The notes under the pieces are model-generated. The model did not search any database, was not told the DNA's origin, and worked only from the letters and a program-made list of their open reading frames with translations. From contig CAYPYN010000001.1 in the NCBI GenBank assembly GCA_964415295.1, forward strand, positions 372,001 to 436,000: DNA of 64,000 bases, in the 5' to 3' direction. Source of the stretch: SB21 sp964415295 (GTDB lineage: Bacteria; CLD3; SB21). Position 1 is the first letter of the stretch, and every line of letters starts with the position of its first letter. A program made the position numbers and the translations under genes. This document shows, one piece after another, positions 43,527-52,331 of the stretch.

Positions 43527-45137
43527 CTACTTCTTTAACCAGACCTTATCGAATTTCCTTACCGAACTTGAATGCAACTGGAAGTCCATCACATGATCAC
43601 GCATCGGCACGATGGAAACGGAGTGGGCAATCGTAAACCAAGGAAGATCCTTATTGAAAACTTCGCAGGCTTTTTTATAGACGTTGCTCCGTTCCACCGG
43701 ATCGGATACGATCTTTCCTTTTTCGATCAGACCGTGCATTTCCTCGCTGTTGTAATAAGCGGCATTGGTTGAGCCGGTGCTTTTAGCGTTCACTTTGTCG
43801 AGGAGCGGGAAGAAAAAGAAATGCGGATCGGGTGCATCGCCCACCCATCCCGCAATGGCCAGTTCGTGTTCTCCTCTCTCCCTGCGCGCCAATACTTCTT
43901 TCCATTCGTAAGTGACGATCTCCGCATCGATGCCGACGTTCTTCAATTCCTTTTGAATAAATTCCGCCGCTGATTTCCCGTTGGGCATATAGTCGCGAAC
44001 GATCGGTATGGTAAGTAGTTTCGTTTTGAAGCCGTCAGGAAAACCGGCCTCTTTAAGAAGTTCTTTCGATTTATCAGGATTGTAAGGAGTAAAGCGGATC
44101 TCTTCGTTGTATCCGAGCAGAACGGGCGGAATCGGGTTCTTAGCCGCACGACCAAGCGGTCCGTAAACCTGCTTCACGAGCTCTTCCCGGTTGATCGCAT
44201 ATACAATAGCTTGTCGAACGCGGATATCCGTAAACGGCTTCTTACTCATGTTCATTGCCAGATAGCCTACGTTGATTCCGTGTTGTTTCGCTGTCTTGAT
44301 ACCCTGCGTGGATTCTATTTCGGACAGATCGGCCTGGCCGGGATTGGACATCATGGTAACATTTCCGGCTTTGAGTTCGAGCCAGCGCTGATGCCCATCG
44401 GGTATCGGCTTGAAAATCAGAGTATCGACATACGGACGTCCGTTCATAAAATCCTCATTGGCCGCACACGTGACCGTTCCGTCATCGCTCCACGATACAA
44501 ATTTGAACGGCCCGGTCCCGACCGGATTCTTATAAAAATCATTCTGATATTTCAGGACGGCCGTAGGGCTGACTATGGCCGCAAAATTGATCGTCAGCAG
44601 ATTCAGAAACGTCGCATCGGGTTTGTAAAGTTTGAATTCCACCGTGGAATCGTTGACCGCATTGATGGTATTCAGAACCTTGTCCATGTCAAAATTTTTC
44701 CAGTATTCGAAATTGTCATGCGTGGTATGACCCGGATGTTTAGGATCTTTCTGACGGTTAAAGCTGAAGAGAACGGCATCCGCATTGAACGGCGTACCGT
44801 CGTGAAATTTGACACCGGTTTTGAGATGAAATGTGTACGTAAGCCCGTTCTTCGAAACATCCCACCTTTTGGCCAGTCCCGGGTTGATCGCCGCTTTACC
44901 GGCTTGTTGTTCCACCAAGCCATCAAAAATACTGGCCACCACCACAGAGGATTCGGTCTCTTTGGTGGCCGCCGGATCGAGTGATATCGGCGGACCGTTC
45001 TTGGCATAGATCAATGTGCCGCCGTATTCCGGTTTAAAATCTCCGGCCGCCCCGGTTTCCTTTTTGGATTCAGGACCGCAAGCCGCCGCCGTGATCGCCA
45101 TCAAAAAAATAATGAGTCTGTGGAAAAAGGTTTTCAT
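43527..45137 (-). CDS. Peptide ABC transporter substrate-binding lipoprotein, copy 1
   Basis: 536 residues. Lipobox AAAC with Cys20, then a family 5 solute-binding protein (DppA/OppA type): YGGTLIYAKNGPPISLDPA, KFHDGTPFNADAVLFSFNR, the VGTGPFKFVSW segment and LLGYNEEIRFTPYNPDKSKELLKEAG. AGGGAGGG precedes the ATG at 45137, favoured over the frame opening at 45164. Part of a tandem trio with no permease or ATPase gene beside it. Binds oligopeptides or similar ligands outside the inner membrane; specificity unknown. Confidence 0.93.
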   Translation of the reverse strand: MKTFFHRLIIFLMAITAAACGPESKKETGAAGDFKPEYGGTLIYAKNGPPISLDPAATKETESSVVVASIFDGLVEQQAGKAAINPGLAKRWDVSKNGLTYTFHLKTGVKFHDGTPFNADAVLFSFNRQKDPKHPGHTTHDNFEYWKNFDMDKVLNTINAVNDSTVEFKLYKPDATFLNLLTINFAAIVSPTAVLKYQNDFYKNPVGTGPFKFVSWSDDGTVTCAANEDFMNGRPYVDTLIFKPIPDGHQRWLELKAGNVTMMSNPGQADLSEIESTQGIKTAKQHGINVGYLAMNMSKKPFTDIRVRQAIVYAINREELVKQVYGPLGRAAKNPIPPVLLGYNEEIRFTPYNPDKSKELLKEAGFPDGFKTKLLTIPIVRDYMPNGKSAAEFIQKELKNVGIDAEIVTYEWKEVLARRERGEHELAIAGWVGDAPDPHFFFFPLLDKVNAKSTGSTNAAYYNSEEMHGLIEKGKIVSDPVERSNVYKKACEVFNKDLPWFTIAHSVSIVPMRDHVMDFQLHSSSVRKFDKVWLKK

Positions 45138-45175
45138 TTTTTCCCTCCCTTTCAATTGAACCACTATCTACGAAA

Positions 45176-46783
45176 TTATCTTTTGAGCCATACTTTATCA
45201 AATTTTCTGACCGAACTGGCATGCATGACATAGTTCATCACCTGGTCCCGCATCGGAACAATAGCAACGGCGTGTGCAATGGTGAACCATGGAAGATCGC
45301 GGTTAAAGATTTCGCAAGCCTTCTTATAAATATTGCTGCGTTCCAGCGGGTCAAACGTTTCCTTGCCCTTGACGATCAGATCGTGCATTTCCGGGTCTTT
45401 ATAAAACGCCGCATTATTGGTCGGACGCTGTTCCGCGCTCGATTTGTCAAGTAATGGATAGAAGAAAAAGTGCGGATCGGGTACATCGCCGACCCAGCCG
45501 GAAATGATCAACTCATGTTCCCCAACACCGCGTCGCGACAAATATTCCTGGAAGTCGGGCATGACTATCTCGGTTTCAATACCGACGGCCTTCAGATCGC
45601 TCTGGATCATTTCAGCCGCGAGTTTTCCGTTGGGCATATACTCTCTCGTCACGGGCAGTGTCCATAAGGAACATTTAAATCCGTTGGGGAATCCCGCCTC
45701 AGTCAGAAGTTGTTTGGCTTTGGCCGGATCGTGCGGTGTAAATCGTATCTCTTCGTTATACCCGAGCAGATTGGGCGGGATTGGATTCTTGGCAGGCCGG
45801 CCAAGCTGCGACAGGACCGCCTTCACCAGCTTTTCCCGATCGATGGCATGCACAATAGCTTGACGGACTTTCAGATCGGTGAAGGGTTTCTTATTCATAT
45901 TCATCGCCATGTAAGCGATGTTAACTCCCGGCTGTTGAGTCGTTTTTACACCGGCGGTATTCTGAATATCCGAAAGATCGGCCTGATCGGGTACGCTCAT
46001 CATACTCACGGCGCCGCTCTTGAGCGCCTGCCACCGCTCACGCGCATTGGGAATCGGCTTGAAGATCAGCGTGTCGATGTACGGGCGGCCATTCCAGTAA
46101 TTTTCATTGGCCACGGTTACCACACTGCCGTCTTCGTTCCAACTGACAAACTTAAAAGCGCCGGTACCGACCGGATTCCTGTAAAAATCCGGCCCCGATT
46201 TTTTTATAGCTTCCGGACTGACGATCTGAAGAAAATTCATGGATAATATATTCAGGAATGTGGCGTCCGGGTTTGTGAGCGTAAAAACAACGGTGGAGTC
46301 GTCCGGAGCTTTGATACTTTTGATGATGTTATCCATATTAAAGCTGCGCCAGAAGTCGTAATCGGCTTTACCGTGAAAGGGATGTTTCGGATTGCCCTGC
46401 CGCTCGAAGGAAAACAGAACGGAACCCGCCGTAAATGGCGTACCGTCATGAAATTTCACGCCGTTTCTCAGATGAAAGGTATAGGTCTTACCGTCCTTCG
46501 ATATGTCCCATGATTGCGCCAGGCATGGATCAATGGCGATCTTGCCGGCACGCTGCTGAACAAGTCCGTCGAAGATATTATCGGCAACGACCGTGGACTC
46601 TGTTTCTTTCGTCAAGGCAGGGTCAAGCGTGAGCGGAGGCCCGTTCTTCGCATAAATAAACGTGCCGCCATACTCGGGTTTGGCGTCTTCGGCCGTGGAA
46701 TCGGTCTTTTTCTCAGGTCCGCATGACAATGTCCACACAGCCATACAGACGATAGTCAGAAGATAATACTTTTTTGTATTCAT
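45176..46783 (-). CDS. Peptide ABC transporter substrate-binding lipoprotein, copy 2
   Basis: 535 residues. Lipobox TLSC with Cys21; family 5 binding protein very similar to its neighbours (YGGTFIYAKNGPPLTLDPALTKETEST, KFHDGTPFTAGSVLFSFERQ, VGTGAFKFVSW, IPPNLLGYNEEIRFTPHDP). GGAGG lies seven bases before ATG 46783, so the extra eight residues of the longer frame are not used. Middle gene of three direct repeats. Confidence 0.93.
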   Translation of the reverse strand: MNTKKYYLLTIVCMAVWTLSCGPEKKTDSTAEDAKPEYGGTFIYAKNGPPLTLDPALTKETESTVVADNIFDGLVQQRAGKIAIDPCLAQSWDISKDGKTYTFHLRNGVKFHDGTPFTAGSVLFSFERQGNPKHPFHGKADYDFWRSFNMDNIIKSIKAPDDSTVVFTLTNPDATFLNILSMNFLQIVSPEAIKKSGPDFYRNPVGTGAFKFVSWNEDGSVVTVANENYWNGRPYIDTLIFKPIPNARERWQALKSGAVSMMSVPDQADLSDIQNTAGVKTTQQPGVNIAYMAMNMNKKPFTDLKVRQAIVHAIDREKLVKAVLSQLGRPAKNPIPPNLLGYNEEIRFTPHDPAKAKQLLTEAGFPNGFKCSLWTLPVTREYMPNGKLAAEMIQSDLKAVGIETEIVMPDFQEYLSRRGVGEHELIISGWVGDVPDPHFFFYPLLDKSSAEQRPTNNAAFYKDPEMHDLIVKGKETFDPLERSNIYKKACEIFNRDLPWFTIAHAVAIVPMRDQVMNYVMHASSVRKFDKVWLKR

Positions 46784-46812
46784 ATTACAGCCTCCGGTTA
46801 ATGACAATCCAT

Positions 46813-48423
46813 CTATCTATTCAGCCAAACGGTATTAAATTTACGCGCATAGCTGGCATAAGGTTGAAAATTCATAACTCTGGAACGCATCGGCACGATC
46901 ACCACGGAGTGGGCTATGGTAAACCACGGAAGATCGCGGTTAAATAGAACGCAGGCATCCTTGTAAATCTTGCCGCGCGTCACGAGATCGGTTGTGGTTT
47001 TGCCTTTGAGGAGCAACTGGTGCATTTCGTCGCCTTTGTAAAATGCAATATTATTGGACGGGACAATCTCAGCAACGGTTTTGTCCAGAAGCGGATAGAA
47101 GAAATTATCCGGATCCGGTATGTCGGCGATCCAACCCATAATGGCCATCTCGTGTTCGCCTCGGTACAATCTTTCCAGATATTCGTGCCAAGGGTAGGTG
47201 CCGATCTCCGCGTCAATCCCAGCCGCCTTCAGGTCGGCCTGAATGAGTTCGGCGGCCGCTTTGCCGTCGGGCATATATTCCCGCGCAATAGGCATGTACC
47301 ACAGTTTGGTTTTGAATCCGTCGGGGAAACCGGCCTCTTTCAGAAGTTCCTTTGATTTTTGCGGATCATACGCAGTGAACCGTATCTCCTCATTGTATCC
47401 CAGGAGCATCGGAGGTATCGGATTCTTTGCAGGACGGCCGAATTCGCCGAAAACTTTTTCTACCAACTTCTCCCGGTCGATCGCGTGCACGATCGCTTTC
47501 CGGACGCGTTCATCGGAAAAAGGCTTCTTATTCATATTCATAGCCATGTAGGCGATATTGACGCCCGGCTGTTTGAACATTTTGAAGTCCTTGTTGCTTT
47601 CCAATTCAGAAATTCTCTCGGGCGTAGGCGATTCAATCATATCGTACGCGCCGGCCTTCAATCCCGCGATCCGCTCATCGCCGTTGTGCTGAGACTTGAA
47701 TATCAGCGTATCAAGGTAAGGACGACCGTCCCAGTAGTCTTTATTGGCTTCTAAAACAAGATGGTCCTCGGTACCCCACGAAACAAATCGGAACGCTCCG
47801 GTCCCGATGGGATGCTTATAAAATTCCTTGCCCCATTTTTTCATTCCGTCCGGACTGACGATCGCGGTGAATTGCATACTGAGAATGTACAAAAACGTCG
47901 CATTGGCGCTGGCAAGTGTGAATTGTATGGTAGAATCGTTGACCTCTTTGATATCCCGGATCATTTCATCCATCGAGAAGTTCTTCCAATATTCAAATTT
48001 ATCCCCGCCCTGATGGAACGGATGTTTGGGATCGCGCTGGCGGTTGAAACTGAATAGAACGGCCTTCGCATTGAATGGAGTGCCGTCATGAAACTTCACG
48101 CCCGTGCGCAGATGGAAGGTGTAAACAAGTCCGTCTTTGGAAATATCCCACGCTTTGGCCAGCGCCGGCGCAATGCCGGTAGTACCGAGTTTGAGCTGCA
48201 CCAATGGGTCAAAAATATTATCGCACGGGATCGTGGATTCTGTTTCGGTCGTCAGAGCCGGATCAAGTGTAACGGGCGGATTATTTTTCGTATAAACGAG
48301 CGTACCACCGAATTTCGGTTTCGAGTTGTCCTCAGCAGTTCTTTGTTCTGATTTCCCGCAAGAGATCAATACCATAGACGTGACACAAATCACAGCAAAG
48401 GTTCGGCAAAAAAACATTCGCAT
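46813..48423 (-). CDS. Peptide ABC transporter substrate-binding lipoprotein, copy 3
   Basis: 536 residues. Lipobox LISC with Cys22; family 5 binding protein (FGGTLVYTKNNPPVTLDPALTTETEST, KFHDGTPFNAKAVLFSFNRQ, IGTGAFRFVSW, IPPMLLGYNEEIRFTAYDP). AAGGAA precedes the ATG. It is the first gene of the trio as transcribed. The three ligand-pocket regions differ more than the flanking scaffold, suggesting different ligands, although this was judged by eye. Confidence 0.93.
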   Translation of the reverse strand: MRMFFCRTFAVICVTSMVLISCGKSEQRTAEDNSKPKFGGTLVYTKNNPPVTLDPALTTETESTIPCDNIFDPLVQLKLGTTGIAPALAKAWDISKDGLVYTFHLRTGVKFHDGTPFNAKAVLFSFNRQRDPKHPFHQGGDKFEYWKNFSMDEMIRDIKEVNDSTIQFTLASANATFLYILSMQFTAIVSPDGMKKWGKEFYKHPIGTGAFRFVSWGTEDHLVLEANKDYWDGRPYLDTLIFKSQHNGDERIAGLKAGAYDMIESPTPERISELESNKDFKMFKQPGVNIAYMAMNMNKKPFSDERVRKAIVHAIDREKLVEKVFGEFGRPAKNPIPPMLLGYNEEIRFTAYDPQKSKELLKEAGFPDGFKTKLWYMPIAREYMPDGKAAAELIQADLKAAGIDAEIGTYPWHEYLERLYRGEHEMAIMGWIADIPDPDNFFYPLLDKTVAEIVPSNNIAFYKGDEMHQLLLKGKTTTDLVTRGKIYKDACVLFNRDLPWFTIAHSVVIVPMRSRVMNFQPYASYARKFNTVWLNR

Positions 48424-48521
48424 GGGTCATTTCCTTGATTCGTTTTCAATGAATCGGTCTTTTAGGTTCATTATTCAGCTACAACTTTCACACGGATTAA
48501 TAGTTCGTCAAACCGTATCTC

Positions 48522-49484
48522 CTATGTATTCACAGCAATTAGATAATAGAAAGGCATTCCGATCGTTATATTGAATGGGAATGTCACGCCCAGGGCCATA
48601 GGAATATAGAGCCCCGGATCGGCCTTGGGAGCGGCCAAACGCATGGCCGCTGGGACAGCGATATAAGAAGCGCTGGCCGCGAGAATAGCAAATATGAATC
48701 GGTTGCCGGTATCCGCCACAAACAGGCCGCTCAGAAATGAAACCGCACAACCGTTGACAAAAGGCACGGCCAAAGCGAACAGAGATGCGAACCAACCGTA
48801 TCTCCTGAACGCCGTGAATCGTTTCGCCGTCACCATACCCATTTCCAACAGAAAGATGGCAAGAAATCCTTTGAATATGTCGGTGGTAAAAGGTTTGATC
48901 CCTTCGGCTTGTTTCGTATCGGCAATAAACCCGATCACCAGACTTCCCATGATCATGAGGACGCTGCCGTTTGTGAAAGAATGTTTTACGATCTCGCCCA
49001 TATTCGCCTGATGGCGTGTTTCCTCGTCGAACTTCATGATCAGAATGACGCCCACAATGATAGCGGGCGACTCCATCAGTGCCATCACAGCGACCATGTG
49101 TCCGCCAAACGTGATGCGCTGAGCCTCAAGAAATGAAACAGCCGCTACAAAAGTCACCGCACTTACTGACCCGTATGCGGCGGCCACGGCGCCCGCATCG
49201 TGCACACTCATCTTCCTTTTCAGCAAAAAGAACGTATACAGGGGAATCAGCGAAGCGATGGCCAGTCCAAAAATAAGAGAATAAATGATTTCAATACTGA
49301 AAGGACTGTGCGCCAATTCCTGCCCGCCTTTGAAGCCAATGGAAAACAGAAGATACAACGAAATAAATTTACTGGTCGTCGAAGGTATCTCAAGGTCGCT
49401 TCGTACTATGGTTGCAATAATACCAAGAACGAAAAAGAGCAAAGTTGGATTGGTGAGATTAGAAATCAGTATCTGAAAATCCAT
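48522..49484 (-). CDS. Sodium-dependent bicarbonate transporter (SbtA-like)
   Basis: 320 residues with about ten membrane segments in two similar halves. Segments LLFFVLGIIATIVRSDLEIP, LYLLFSIGFKGG, AAAYGSVSAVTFVAA and the C-terminal SASYIAVPAAMRLA, LGVTFPFNITIGMPFYY match the SbtA (DUF897) family, which imports HCO3- with Na+. No PII-like sbtB gene is adjacent. Bicarbonate may supply carboxylases or CarAB. Confidence 0.9.
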   Translation of the reverse strand: MDFQILISNLTNPTLLFFVLGIIATIVRSDLEIPSTTSKFISLYLLFSIGFKGGQELAHSPFSIEIIYSLIFGLAIASLIPLYTFFLLKRKMSVHDAGAVAAAYGSVSAVTFVAAVSFLEAQRITFGGHMVAVMALMESPAIIVGVILIMKFDEETRHQANMGEIVKHSFTNGSVLMIMGSLVIGFIADTKQAEGIKPFTTDIFKGFLAIFLLEMGMVTAKRFTAFRRYGWFASLFALAVPFVNGCAVSFLSGLFVADTGNRFIFAILAASASYIAVPAAMRLAAPKADPGLYIPMALGVTFPFNITIGMPFYYLIAVNT

Positions 49485-49547
49485 GAAGGTCCTGCTACAC
49501 TAAACACACAACGAATGCGCCTGTTTTGCATGTCGATAACTGAGATC

Positions 49548-52319
49548 TCACGCCACATTTTGTTGCAGCTCAAAAGGCGCTAATTGACTGGCCATCTCTT
49601 GCTTGATACGCGCGTATTCCAGGATCTCATGATTTTCCAGCGCCTGCTCTTTCAGGCCGTCCGCGGCGACTACATATTTATTCTTCGCCAAGGCTTCCTT
49701 GATAAACGTCAGCGATGTGAAGGTCTCCGTGATGATCCCCTGCAGGGTGATCGAGTAAAACGTGCGGTACAACTGTCTCTTGTCCATCTTTTCGATCTCC
49801 TCGCGGGCCGGAACAAGATAATCCGGAAATTTCTCCGGTGTGATCGTATACGTTTTCTCCGCTTCTTCGCCCGTCTCAGGATCGATCATCGGTTTGCCGC
49901 TTTTATCTTTTTTGATCACTTTCACGTCGATCTTTCCGTATTTTCCGGTAAAAGCATCGCTAAGGATCGAGGACAGCGGCAGGGGTTCACGCGCAGCCTG
50001 CAGCCCGAGATCCGCCTTGAGGCGCTCTACCAGCTGCTTGACCCCGAGCTCCACCTTGAGCTCATTGGAACGGAGTTTGGTGGAACAATAGCCCAACAGC
50101 GCCACCGCTTCATCGGATAAACCGTTGAGCCGTTGTATATTCCTGGCTTCTTCACGGACAGAGCTGTTGATAAATCCGAGCAATTGTTCACGGGCTTCGG
50201 CCTGCTTGCTCAGCGTATTGACGTCGATATTCTCGCGCGCCTCCTTGTATTCGTATTGTTCCAGCACCCGATTCACGTCAATATTCTTGATGCTGCGCAG
50301 GAGCTCCGTCTGCGTCATTCGGATCAATGGCTTTTTGCCTTTGCGCTTGAGTTCGTACACTTCAACGTCCCACGTGGAAGCGATGAACTGAGCGATGAGG
50401 AGACTCCGCACTTTCTCGTACTTGCCGTAATACGCGGCGGGGAACTGACCCCGGGATTCGGCCATGTGTTTCTCATGGTCTTCTTCGTTGGTGATGAGAT
50501 CGAGGAATTTATCGTCCACGATCTTGTACACTTTGCCGCGCAGCTCCATGCGAGCCGCATCCAGATCCTCTTTGGTATGATTGGGATTGGCATAAATATA
50601 ATCGAACAGCACCTCGTCATCGATGAGACGCAGCGCCTGTTGGAGTTCCCGGTTATTGATAAAATGATAAAGCAATATCCACTGTTCGTCGAAAGGCCTG
50701 TCTTTGAGCGGCGTATGTTTTTCTTTTTCCGGAATGGCCTCGTGCTGTTTGTCAAATCCGTTGTAGTATAAGGTCTCGCGGTCTCCGTGCGTACCGTCGT
50801 ATTCGTAGCGCAGTTTTTTGATCTCGAGGAACAGATTGATACGGCGCGTAAAACTGTAAGTGAGGGAAAGACGACCGGCCAGAACTTTGATGATAGGGTC
50901 CGGGAAAACGTCCCCGATATCATGCGCAAGCCACGCGAGAATGTAAAATGACATCAGCGCCGATGCATGCCGCTTTTCCGCCGCCCGTTCGATATACATT
51001 TCGTGAATGAGCGGGAAATCCTGCTGGTTGGTCAGATAGCGGCGGAACTGCTCCTGCAGTTCTTCGAAACGCTCCAGCGTGACCGTATGGGTCATCATGC
51101 GGTTCATGAGGAACCGCACTTCCAGGTCCGGCACGCGCTGGCGGTACTGCGCCGGCAGATTATTCATCACCGCGTCGCTGTTGATAGTCTCGAGACACAG
51201 TTTGGTCTCCCGGCAGAACATCGTGAGCTGAGCTTCGTCCATTTTAACTTTGGAGTCCGGCGCCTGGAGCAGTTTTCCGAGCGCATACATGACGAAGTGT
51301 TTGATCTTTGGGCTGTAATCTTTCATGATCGCCAGGGCTTTTTCGTACAGCGCATCGGTCTTGGTCTTCTGCATAACTTTGTGGAGACGGCGGTCGTCAA
51401 AGTAAAAATAAATGATGCCCTCCAGTTTTTCGTACGCCGTCAGCTCTTTGATGATCGCGGCACGCGCATACGCATTGAGCGTTTCGCCTTTTTGTTCCTG
51501 TACCAGCTGGATGGTCTTGTCAATCTCCGTCCCGAGCATTTTGTCGGCCGCTTTGATCGCATCCTTCAGTGCGGCATCGTTTTGAAGCGATTTGCCGAAC
51601 TCGTACAGATCGGCCAGAACCGTTTCCGCCTCACCAACCTCCTTGAGACGGTCGTAAAGGAACTCGACCACGTATTCAGAATAGCCGTAGGGCTCGATCT
51701 CCTCGCGGATGATCTGCTTGAAGAACAAGGGATAAACGTCGGCGTCCAGATCCAGCTTGCCTCCCCAGCCGTCGTTGGCCTTTTTATACCCGGCCAAATA
51801 GATCTTATCAACAAAACCGGAGAACTGATGGATCAAGGTCACCATCGCCCCGGGATCGCTCTGGGCTTTCAGAAACTTCGTATACAGGTCGGTCACCTTT
51901 GTAAAACGGTCCACGTCGTCGTCGGCATCCAGAAAAGGCTGAAGGATCTCAAATACGGACCGGATGCTTTTAGAACAGTATGTCAGGAAGTCATCGACCG
52001 ATTCCAGAGCCAACGGTTTATCGTTGAAAAGGAAATTGTCTATATCCTCGACGGTGAACTTCCTGTCCGTCAGGTAGTCGAACAATTTCATGTACATCAT
52101 GCGGTGGGTGATGAAAAACGACGGCAGGGAGTCGTAACCTTTGCGGATGTTCTTATTCTCTTCGAGCGAGATCAGAACGTTCATCAGTCCCTTAAAAGCC
52201 GCCTTCGCATTGACAGGCGTGATGGCCATCTTCTGGTTGATCTGATTGATGTAGTCGTCATAGATGGCTTTGGTATCGTCGTCCACGCCGACCGTAAGAA
52301 TGTGTTTGGTGTCGATCAT
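49548..52319 (-). CDS. Large cytoplasmic protein of unknown family
   Basis: 923 residues without signal peptide, membrane segment or cysteine motif. It is strongly charged and predicted largely helical, e.g. DRLKEVGEAETVLADLYEFG, AYEKLEGIIYFYFDDRRLHKVMQKTK, and repeated Glu/Lys-rich helices near the end. A short beta-rich stretch near residues 790-830 (KIDVKVIKKDKSGKP, DPETGEEAEKTYTI) is the only break. No enzyme motif seen. It lies 12 bp after the acyl-CoA ligase gene on the same strand, so the two are probably co-expressed and may act together. Confidence 0.85.
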   Translation of the reverse strand: MIDTKHILTVGVDDDTKAIYDDYINQINQKMAITPVNAKAAFKGLMNVLISLEENKNIRKGYDSLPSFFITHRMMYMKLFDYLTDRKFTVEDIDNFLFNDKPLALESVDDFLTYCSKSIRSVFEILQPFLDADDDVDRFTKVTDLYTKFLKAQSDPGAMVTLIHQFSGFVDKIYLAGYKKANDGWGGKLDLDADVYPLFFKQIIREEIEPYGYSEYVVEFLYDRLKEVGEAETVLADLYEFGKSLQNDAALKDAIKAADKMLGTEIDKTIQLVQEQKGETLNAYARAAIIKELTAYEKLEGIIYFYFDDRRLHKVMQKTKTDALYEKALAIMKDYSPKIKHFVMYALGKLLQAPDSKVKMDEAQLTMFCRETKLCLETINSDAVMNNLPAQYRQRVPDLEVRFLMNRMMTHTVTLERFEELQEQFRRYLTNQQDFPLIHEMYIERAAEKRHASALMSFYILAWLAHDIGDVFPDPIIKVLAGRLSLTYSFTRRINLFLEIKKLRYEYDGTHGDRETLYYNGFDKQHEAIPEKEKHTPLKDRPFDEQWILLYHFINNRELQQALRLIDDEVLFDYIYANPNHTKEDLDAARMELRGKVYKIVDDKFLDLITNEEDHEKHMAESRGQFPAAYYGKYEKVRSLLIAQFIASTWDVEVYELKRKGKKPLIRMTQTELLRSIKNIDVNRVLEQYEYKEARENIDVNTLSKQAEAREQLLGFINSSVREEARNIQRLNGLSDEAVALLGYCSTKLRSNELKVELGVKQLVERLKADLGLQAAREPLPLSSILSDAFTGKYGKIDVKVIKKDKSGKPMIDPETGEEAEKTYTITPEKFPDYLVPAREEIEKMDKRQLYRTFYSITLQGIITETFTSLTFIKEALAKNKYVVAADGLKEQALENHEILEYARIKQEMASQLAPFELQQNVA

Positions 52320-52331
52320 GATCTTTCGTCT

